DNA from: Symsagittifera roscoffensis
Taxonomy: Eukaryota; Xenacoelomorpha; Acoela; Convolutidae
Assembly (NCBI RefSeq): GCF_963678635.1
Contig: NC_087070.1
Span: 3,601,157-3,665,156 of the forward strand
DNA length: 64,000 bases
Reading direction: 5' to 3'
This document shows, piece after piece, positions 56,670 to 64,000 of this stretch (positions are counted from its first letter, which is position 1; each line of letters begins with the position of its first letter). The notes under the pieces are model-generated. The model had not been told where the DNA came from. It was given only the letters and a program-made list of their open reading frames with translations, and did not search any database. A program made the translations under genes and the position numbers.

Positions 56670-57000
56670 AAAATTTAGCCCCAAAATATTTTTGGTTTTT
56701 AATTTAAAACGTAGATGTCTAAATCGAAATTATGACTCAGAAACTTCCAGACAAATTAATTTAAAAATGTTTAAATAATTTTAGAGGTTAAAAGTATTTT
56801 AATCTTAATAGTAATTTAGAGGTCAACTGTGATTGGCTAATTTTTCATCATGATGGTTTAGAACCAAATTGTATGTGATTTATTGTAAATAACATTTGTA
56901 AATTGATGTTCTATCGTCATTTAGATTAGTTTATTGTAAAAGTCCTGACGATGCACATAGTTGCGAAAACGTTCGAAATTTACTTTTTAGAAAAAATTTC
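56670..57000 (+). repeat. Penelope pseudo-LTR, right copy
   Basis: Begins directly after the stop codon region of the GIY-YIG domain. It contains CCTGACGATGCACATAG..GCGAAAAC at about 56944-56970, with boxes CTGACGA and GAAA resembling a hammerhead ribozyme core. Confidence 0.8.
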
Positions 57001-57499
57001 TTCTGTTAATTCTGTTTTTTGTCAACATAATGAATAATTCACGTTCATCAGCTTACCAAATAACAAATTTGAGCCCGTTAGTTTGAATTCCTTGTACTGT
57101 TTGTGAGGTTTCCACAGCATGAAAAATTTAGTTATGATGTAACAAGCTAGCTAATTTACGCCTTCAAAACACGTTTTTTAATTTTTTGTCCTGTTAAGCC
57201 CTTTCACAGAATTGCATTTACTTTTTGTCAAAGTTTGAATCCGGTTTTTTGAATAATTGCAGAGAAAACGACCAAAACATGAAAAAAAAAACGTTTTTTC
57301 GTTGAAATTTTAAAGTTGATATTTCTAAGCCCCGTGACTGTACATCAGATAATTTCAAAAATCTCACGTTTCTGTGTTGCCGATGTTGCACAACCAACAA
57401 TTTTGAAAACTGCTCTACATCAAAGTCGAAACATGATTGAAGATACCAGCAAGTGAAGGAATCTGATAAACTCTGATACAAGTCTGGTACTCAAGATTA
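57001..57499. other. non-coding flank of the Penelope element
   Basis: AT-rich. No exon or boundary recognised. Confidence 0.35.
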
Positions 57500-57895
57500 A
57501 AAAACAGTCTGATTCGATCCGCGTGGGGACTGAAAATTCATAGTCGCCACGCAGGTCAAAGTCTAAACATAAGTCTACAGAGTCTGAACATAAGCCTGCA
57601 AAGTCAGAACATAAGTCTGTAAAACCTTGACAGGATAATGAAAGACTTGCATGTTACCTACATACATGCATGCATACATACATACATTAAATGTGGAACT
57701 ATTTTTTAGGGGGTTTAATTCGCCACGCAAAAGTGTTTCGCGTTACAATTTTCTTGTTATGAAAAAAATCTTTAAAGCGCGCATGGATTAGTCCAGAGGG
57801 TTAGTCCAGTCTATTACTCCGATTGCCATGAACTGATTGAATATAAAAACCTTACCAAGCATAAATTTTACATTGTTTAAAAAGTCGGAACAATA
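57500..57895 (+). repeat. short tandem repeats followed by R1 copy
   Basis: Imperfect tandem of AGTCTGAACATAAGTCTGCAA (about 57545-57625), then a CATA microsatellite (57655-57688), then the R1 blocks TTAATTCGCCACGC, GCGTTACAA, GCGCGCATGGATTAGTCCAGA and AAAAAGTCGGAACAA. Confidence 0.6.
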
Positions 57896-58429
57896 ATTCT
57901 ATTGAAGAAACATGTTTAGAGTAGGTCGGCGTGACATATTGCTCCAGAAAAGTCGCATCAAGGCACTTCTAGCTGTATTTTTTACGCAGTCCTATGCAAA
58001 ATGTTTTCTTTGAATTGAATTGTTCACCGCCGCGACTTATTTTCGACAACGCTGCGGCTAATTTTATGATCGCCGGGACCAATTTTTCAAACATGTCGCG
58101 ACTAAATTTTGATAAAGCCGCGACTAATTTTTGACCATGCGGCGACTAATATTTTGTTTGAACACCTTTTAAACCTTAAGAGAAAAAGTTTTAACCTGAG
58201 ACAATGACACTATAGATCAAAAAATTATTTTTTATATTAGATCATATCCTCAGAATGCAGATTAATGAAGATGTTAGAAAACTATAGCAACGTAGTATGA
58301 TGCCATTTGTAGCACGTATTGAGTCGATGTGATGCGCATAAAATATCTTTTCACGCATTTTTCAATTCTGTTCGATGACACTAACATTCTGATGAGTTAC
58401 TCGAAGTTCCATGAGGACATTGACCGGGA
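57896..58429. other. non-coding stretch
   Basis: Contains a repeated GCGACTAATTTT motif (about 58035-58150, four imperfect units). No gene seen. Confidence 0.4.
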
Positions 58430-59345
58430 TCTCCAGGGAGTGTGTGAAATTCGACCAGAATGGCCTGATATGCATGGCAGATGCGAATTTTTATTTGGAG
58501 CAGTTCGGTGAGAAAATTGGATGTTTCGAAGAGTTAACGAAGTTAATTGTTCAATTGAGCGAATTGGGAGAGGTCGCTTTTGAATGGCTTGTGAAACTTC
58601 AAAGAGTCGCTTGTTTGTAAAGACAGGTGACAGTTTTATTTTTCGCGAATACTGAAAAACTGCGAAAATCAGAACAACGAATTTCGCTGATATAACAGAC
58701 ATGCGACTAACGAGAAAAACGACTTAAGTTATAGTGGAAGAGGATTCCGAATTGTAATGATAGTACAGCTACAACCGTTACGGAAAAGCTCCCGAGAGTT
58801 CGGAGGGGTATTGGGAGGATTTTACTACCCTTCTCGATCAACAACAAGACAGCTCTAACGGATTCAAGAATCCGGAAGGCTCTCGGGAAAAGACTGGAAA
58901 CCGATTTTTAAACAAATTTTAGCTTCCTGGTATGTCCTCATTTGAATTAAATAACATCAATTTCGTTTTCAGATTATGAGAAGCTAGGAGTTGAGGAAAA
59001 GGTTTGATCCATCTCCGATGGATATGATGATTTTTATCTACCGAACAAAAACAATAGTTCTATGATAATGAGTAGTAGCCTTGTTTTTAGGAATGACCTG
59101 GTGGCCTGAGGATACTGAGACCCATTCCTGAGCTCACTATTTTTCCATGTAACTAAGTTAGTTTGCGCGGTTTGGCCGATATCATTAAATTGGAACGACT
59201 TTGTCGACCCGATGTTAATGGACCACACATTGAACTGGCTTTGGTAGAAACGGTTAAAAGCATGTGAAGCTGTGTTTAGACGCTAGCCAGTCGTTCTAGG
59301 AACTAGCTTTATTTTCCGTCGGTATGTACTTCCGGTCGAATATTA
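58430..59345 (+). repeat. repeat R3, copy 3
   Basis: Diverged direct copy of 54560-55421, with conserved GAGAAGCTAGGAGTTG, CGACCCGATGTTA, GAACTGGCTTTGGTAGA and GTATGTACTTCCGG..CGAATATTAC blocks. Its 5' part extends further than the copy in the Penelope element. Confidence 0.65.
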
Positions 59346-60440
59346 CGCGGATTGACACATGGTTCCCTTTCTGGGTACAAATGGACTGAGCTCATTCTTG
59401 ATGATGAATTTCTCAAATGTTTTTGAAACTAGAACCTAATGATCTGCAAAGGTTCAATGCTTATCAAAATAAGTTCTGATCGCAATTTCATCTCATGTAA
59501 AAATTTATGAATGAAATTGACAAATCATCAGCTTAGAGTTGCTATTGGTCTCAGCCTAAATTTAAAATTTTATGGAAAACGTTGATGCGCTTGCGGAAAA
59601 GATGTAACCGAAGATGAATGGCATCGCCTAACCTGCCTGAAAAACGCAGGGAGGTTCTCTAGGCATTGAACCTGGAATGCCCTCGTAAAGCTTAGTTTCG
59701 CCACCACTCACAATTTTTTAGAGCCACATCTCCACGGGACAGATCAGATGCAATCATACGGATTGCCACTTGTCCTACAAGTTGCTGGTAGGAACCTCAT
59801 GTGGGATATAATGTTAGTTGACTCCCTAGCCCCTTCTGGAATATGCACAGGCTCGGTTGGTTTGCAATAACGGAATGGGGGCCGCCGAAGGAGATAGCAA
59901 AACTGAACTGACAAACAAATACAGAGATTTAATTGATGATGGATAAATTTTTCATCCAATAGTTTTTGAAACTCAGGGTCAGCCGTTCCTAGATGTGAAT
60001 TTTTTCTAAGTAAGTTCTGTATGAACTTGACCACCCGTATCGAGGAACCTAGGGCATGTAGTTTTCTTGAGCAGGGTGTCTCCCTCGCAATACAGGTTGC
60101 GAGCGCTACCTGAGTACTGAGCACCAGATATGATAGAAGTACTTTCGAAGAATTTTTCTATCTGCAAAACCTAAGAAACGAAAGCGCAGCTAAGTATCGA
60201 CAGACCCGTAGCCTCATATCAGGTCAATCTTAGCGAGTGTCTTTCAATCCGGTTTTCTCTGCACTGGTGTTCTTTTTCTTAATTTGATTGGCTTGATTTT
60301 TCCCTAATTTTTGAAATTCCAATGGTTTTTGACTGGGTGATATGATGGACTAGTGAAAAAACTTCGGTTACCATAAAAATTTCTGACCTTCTGATTTATA
60401 TATTATGAGGGTAAAAATACTGATTGACTTGATGAAGTGG
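59346..60440. other. GC-richer unexplained stretch before TAF11
   Basis: 59580-60260 is less AT-rich than its surroundings. On the minus strand GGTTCAATGCC at about 59660-59670 resembles a tRNA B box. No open frame with splice signals. It could hold the promoter or 5' UTR of TAF11 and a tRNA-related SINE. Confidence 0.35.
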
Positions 60441-60451
60441 TATTTTTCAGA
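60441..60451 (+). promoter_or_regulatory. splice acceptor directly before the TAF11 ATG
   Basis: TATTTTTCAG followed by A and ATG. It can receive a 5' UTR exon or a spliced leader. Confidence 0.5.
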
Positions 60452-61789
60452 ATGACTGAGGCTCAAGATAAGATCGATGAGCTGATTAAAATGCAGTTAG
60501 TTGGCATGCTACTTGTGCAATTGTCTCATGATTTTAAGTTTTTTTTTAATTACTTATGTTTAGGTTGCTAGTGTCTCATTTTTCCGAGGAACAATTGGAT
60601 CGTTTCGAATATTACAAGCGCTCTGGTTTTTCAAGAGCCACGATGAAAAAGGTGAGTAGAAAACAGTTCTGCGATTGACGATGGATATTTCAGTTAATAA
60701 ATAGTTTTTAATGGCACTTGAATTAAATTCAAGGGTCGCAGAATTCAGATACTAAACACAGGAAATCTTAATCTTTTCCGACAGAGAGAATGCAGTCTTC
60801 ATACAGTCTCAAATTTGACCACATTTATGTCTCTTATCGTTTTTATACACTAGCTTCATCTTCGTTCCTTTTTTTGTAACCTAAGCCGCAAATATTGGTG
60901 CCACTTTTCGTGCACCTTTACAGCTTTTTGATAGCATGTGATTTGACATTCGAATAGTAATAAGTTAACATAGTTGATACCTTTTAAATTCATCAAATGA
61001 ACTGAAAAAAAGCTATTGTTTCAAACAACAATAATAAAAACTCGTCTTTAGAAATTGTCTAATTCAATATATCTCGCAATTTTTTGAAATGCATAGTTTA
61101 TCTATAATGTGGCTCCGTGCTTTATGATTTGTTACATGCAAACTTAATGATTTGTTACATGCCTTCAGTTTGTTAAATTCCAAATTATTATTTTTTGCAC
61201 AACTGTGTTTATTTGTACGTGTAACCGCTTTTGCTGAATCCCATTGGCAATTTATTAGCATATGTACCTGCTTTATTCGTGACTAGTGTTTGTCGGTGGT
61301 TAAGCGTGCGTGGCTGAGTAGTTAGTGATTGAGTCTCAAAATCTCTTGATTGCAGCAGGTCACAGATCGAATCCTAGACCTATCCGAATTTCCGCTAATT
61401 CAAGGCTTTCTTTTTTTTTCTTATTTCTCTTTCTAGAGCTGCTTTCTGTCGTGTTCTTGCTAATGTTTGCGAAGCTTCGCTTCTGTGTATATCTTTGTTT
61501 TTGTAGTTAATAACCAGTGTCACTGGATGCAATAAAGTTCCTCCGAATGTTGTCATTGCAGTATGTGGTGCTGCGAAAGTTTACATGAGCGAGTTGATAG
61601 AAGAAGGTATTATTTCTGAAATCCAAATCTATTATGTTATCAAGTTGATAGGCTTACTTGCGAAGATCAACCCTTGATTTAGCTTTAGATGTTCAAGACC
61701 AACTGGCACATACAGGTCCATTGCATCCGGATGAAATTCGAGAAGCTGAAAGGAGAATCAGTGAGAAACAAACATTAGGAAAGATGTGA
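60452..61789 (+). CDS. TAF11: TFIID subunit TAF11, four exons, complete
   Basis: Exons 60452-60495, 60564-60651, 61507-61606 and 61683-61789 join in phase to 112 aa ending TGA. Donors are GTTAGT, GTGAGT and GTATTA; acceptors are TTTAG, TGTAG and TTTAG. Exon 2 gives LLVSHFSEEQLDRFEYYKRS, exon 3 LITSVTGCNKVPPNVVIAVC, and exons 3-4 KVYMSELIEEALDVQDQL and GPLHPDEIREAERRI: the full TAF11 histone fold. TAF11 pairs with TAF13 and contacts TBP in TFIID, in the nucleus. The protein is short. The acidic N-terminal extension of vertebrate TAF11 is reduced to about 12 residues, and the C-terminal tail after the fold is also short. The ATG lies 1 nt after an AG preceded by TATTTTTC, so either an upstream exon exists or the mRNA is trans-spliced here. 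The WD-repeat gene begins about 285 bp downstream. Confidence 0.9.
60885..61002 (+). repeat. 118-bp intronic direct repeat, copy 1
   Basis: In TAF11 intron 2. Matches 63721-63838 at most positions (CGCAAATATTGGTGCCAC, CAGCTTTTTGATAGCATGTG, TTGACATTCGAATAGTAATAA). Confidence 0.8.
61295..61380 (+). repeat. tRNA-derived SINE-like segment in TAF11 intron 2
   Basis: TGGCTGAGTAGTTA resembles an A box (TGGCNNAGTGG) and GATCGAATCC a B box (GGTTCGANTCC), about 40 bp apart, as in tRNA-derived SINE heads. Pairing of the arms is poor. Confidence 0.45.
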
Positions 61790-62056
61790 CCTGATTGGTT
61801 CAAGATTGGTAGTACGTTGTTCATTCGAGTGAGTTATCCGAGGCCAGTTTGCTGTTGGAGAATGCGAGGCTTACGATTTACTTAAACAGCGGAAGAGAAC
61901 TATTTTTACGATCAAATTCATATTTGCAGCTGCCTTTCTTTTGTATGCTAGGGTTTTTTCTGAGGATATGTCATTTTTGAACCGTAGGTGGCTTCAAGTA
62001 ATAATATGCTAGCGTTGATAACTTTGGTTATTTCTCAGTTAGTAGTGATCAAAAAG

Positions 62057-62067
62057 GGTTTTTTCAG
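62057..62067 (+). promoter_or_regulatory. splice acceptor just before the WD-gene ATG
   Basis: GGGTTTTTTCAG ends at 62067, 7 nt before the ATG at 62075; the frame is closed by TGA immediately upstream, so this is a 5'-UTR or spliced-leader acceptor and not an internal coding junction. Confidence 0.5.
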
Positions 62068-62074
62068 TTGATGT

Positions 62075-63540
62075 ATGGATCGGGTGTCCTTTAGCGATTC
62101 CTTTACTATCGGGGTTCATTCGTCTCGACCTGACAGTGTCTCATGTCTGGAATTGAATCATCCCATGCCTCAGTCGAGTCAAACTAAAGGGCTATTGTAC
62201 TCAACTGGGCAAGAAATAAGAGTTCTGGAGTTTGACGAGGACTCGGAAATCGTGAACCATGTTCCGTTTTCAGTAGAGTCTCAACATCATACAGGTGCAG
62301 TGAGGTTACTTTAAATGCTGATATATTTGAGGGTATATTGATAAGCTACCCTGCTTGAACAACTAGAGGAAATTTCCGAAAATTAAATTGTTCAGCGTCA
62401 TCTGGCGAAACAGCCAGAAAAAAAAAACGTTAAATGTCGTCGAAGCAAAATATTGTCTGGTAAAATGAAAAAACGCGATTTTTGAAACAATCAATTCAAT
62501 ATTTCTTTATTAATCTGTGCCAAAAAAAACGATTAAATAAAAAGTTATCTCAGATGATTTTTAACATAATTATTCTTTGTTGATTGTTTTTGTTCATATA
62601 ATTGTTTTTTGAAAATTAGGTGTTGTTTTTTAGGATGTGTTGCTTGTATCTGTATTGCTCGAAATCATATAGTAACATGTGATTTTGACGGAGAAATAAT
62701 TCTTTGGGACCGAATTACTCGACAAATCCTGGACACATTAGATTTGACTTCACAGCAGTTCTCTTACGCGACTGACTTGTTTTCGCTGCAGCTGGCAGAC
62801 TTAGACTTGAAGTCGAAACAGTTGTCTGTTACAGACAAATACGTGGCCGTTGCTCTTGAAGGAGTTTTCAGATTGATCCTGCTCGAAATTGAAAATGGTA
62901 ATGTCGAGGAATCCATTGAGACAAACTTATTTCGAGTTTTTTTTTTCAAGTTGGCATAAGTAAATTTTACCTGCGAGTTACATAACAATAGCTACTAAAG
63001 TTAGCTAGTAAAAGTAAAGTTAGTAAAGTAAAAGGTAGTAAAGTAGTAAAAATAGCTTCCAAGTTATATCATTTTATGAAAGAGTAAAATTTAGCTTTAA
63101 AGTAAAATTATTCTTATCTGTTTCAATTGAAGTTTTGTAAATTCAAAGGATGAATGTTTTGTATCTTTAGGAGATAAATCAAGATTTCAACTCATTGAAA
63201 GTTAAAATTAAGTTTGTCTCAAAGGTAATAGGTTGACATTCGTATCCACGCTCAGCACGTGCGTCGAATTCATTCGATTTCTCCAACCTCTCAGCAACTC
63301 TGAGAACAGCCGAAAAATTGAGCTGATGTCAGTTTGCAGAAATATACCTCCGGATGTAGCAAAAGGAATGCATACTCCCCGTGACATGGATCCATTTGGT
63401 TACAGAATTGAGTTCTATGATTTCCAGGAATTGAGTGGATCAGATTTCAAATGGAAGCCGAAATATGAAATTTTTCTTGAAGTGGATCAGAAAATCGGTT
63501 TAGTTTGTTGCTGCGAAGCTTTCTGTGCCTTAATGTACAG
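62075..63540 (+). CDS. WD-repeat protein, 5' exons, runs past the window
   Basis: Exons 62075-62294, 62634-62897 and 63225-63540 join in phase (1, 1, then 2) for about 265 aa, and the donor CAG|GTGAGT at 63540 shows that it continues. Exon 1 begins MDRVSFSDSFTIGVHSS and contains GLLYSTGQEIRVLEFDED, a WD-blade-like strand set. The exon 1-2 joint makes QHHTGCVACICIARNHIVTC then DFDGEIILWDRITRQIL, a good WD repeat with GH-like start and a W-D end. Exon 2 continues with TDKYVAVALEGVFRLILLEI. Exon 3 carries a longer insertion (CRNIPPDVAKGMHTPRDMDP). The protein is a beta-propeller adaptor of unknown partner. I cannot name the family. An operon with TAF11 is possible. Confidence 0.75.
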
Positions 63541-64000
63541 GTGAGTTTCTCTCTCAGTCATTTTTGAAATTTATTTTTATCGAAAAAGCTAATTTTTTTT
63601 TAGCCGAATCTTTCTATTTTTTTTCAAAGGCTCATAAAAACGCAAGATTTATCTAAAATTTAGACAAGATGTTTACTCTGTGAAGCTAGCGTAATTGTAC
63701 GAACCTGCTTTTTTCCAATCTAAGTCGCAAATATTGGTGCCACATTTAGGAGGCCTTTGCAGCTTTTTGATAGCATGTGCTTTGACATTCGAATAGTAAT
63801 AAATTAACACAGTTGATGTACTTTTAATTCATCAAATGGCTCTTTTCCAGTTCCCCCCTTTCAAATTCAATTTTGAAAAGCTTATTTAACGTTGTTATAA
63901 TGCAATGAAATTTGGCGTGGTGAACAAATCGACAATTCTGAACAGATTTGTTCTTCCTACTTTACAGCGTAACATCACGCATTTAGCCGTAATAACACGT
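63541..64000 (+). other. intron of the WD-repeat gene
   Basis: Follows the donor at 63541. Contains the second copy of the 118-bp repeat (63721-63838). No further exon is visible before the window ends. Confidence 0.6.
63721..63838 (+). repeat. 118-bp intronic direct repeat, copy 2
   Basis: Direct copy of 60885-61002, one in each of the two neighbouring genes. Confidence 0.8.

Larger units (their letters stand above)
52177..57000 (+). mobile_element. Penelope-like element with direct pseudo-LTRs
   Basis: Direct repeats of about 330 bp at 52177-52510 and 56670-57000 bracket the element, the pseudo-LTR arrangement typical of Penelope elements. Between them, on the plus strand, lie an N-terminal region, an RT with a PHD finger, and a C-terminal GIY-YIG endonuclease. 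The RT is split by an 860-bp R3 insertion and the reading frame breaks several times. Order is the canonical RT then GIY-YIG, not the permuted type. Confidence 0.85.

Noticed and set aside
57655-57690. CATA/CATG repeat as a CRISPR-like or functional array
   Set aside because: Simple microsatellite in a eukaryotic genome.

Overview
The window is nuclear DNA of an animal, most likely an aquatic invertebrate. It is AT-rich, its genes carry short GT-AG introns, and it holds a dense mix of metazoan transposon types. Two host genes at the right end have an AG acceptor directly in front of the start codon and lie about 285 bp apart. That suggests, without proving, a lineage with spliced-leader trans-splicing and operons. 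I cannot name the species. Everything here is read by eye from one sequence.

Host genes are few. A histone H1 gene lies at 356-1168 on the minus strand: two exons, one single-base frameshift, and a MITE 33 bp upstream of its ATG. A TLC-domain membrane protein lies at 10664-12402 (minus, two exons). An unrecognised two-exon single-pass membrane protein of 106 aa lies at 32526-34060 (plus). Orphan terminal exons are visible at 13643-13833 (plus) and 31375-31628 (minus). The right end carries TAF11 (60452-61789, four exons, complete) followed by the 5' part of a WD-repeat gene (62075-63540, running off the window).

Mobile DNA dominates. From left to right: a MITE family with 8-bp target duplications (1201-1559, 17512-17916, relic 32680-33365); an interspersed repeat R1 in four to five copies; a hAT-type MITE at 7677-8101 with two relics; a Mutator-like (MULE/FLYWCH) element at 16198-17500 with TIRs and a 9-bp duplication; and a TA-flanked inverted-repeat element (19456-24734) into which a CR1/L2-like non-LTR retrotransposon has inserted. 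The retrotransposon has an SGNH-hydrolase ORF1, and its ORF2 begins with a signal-peptide-like segment and a 2A-like translational recoding motif ahead of the AP endonuclease. Two head-to-head Penelope GIY-YIG remnants lie at 27362-28800. Tandem LTR-like units occupy 35.2-40.4 kb. A decayed Ty3/gypsy element (minus, 52.2 to 40.9 kb) has most of its RT/RNase H deleted, and two of its segments alternate as a tandem array that includes a nearly exact 1,779-bp duplication. A Penelope-like element with pseudo-LTRs lies at 52177-57000.

The most interesting observations are the PHD finger embedded in the Penelope reverse transcriptase between motif B and the YVDD box, the 2A plus signal-peptide arrangement in the non-LTR element, the broken and transposon-flanked H1 gene, and the possible TAF11/WD-protein operon. 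Most transposon genes are frameshifted; some frameshifts sit in homopolymers and could be sequencing errors.
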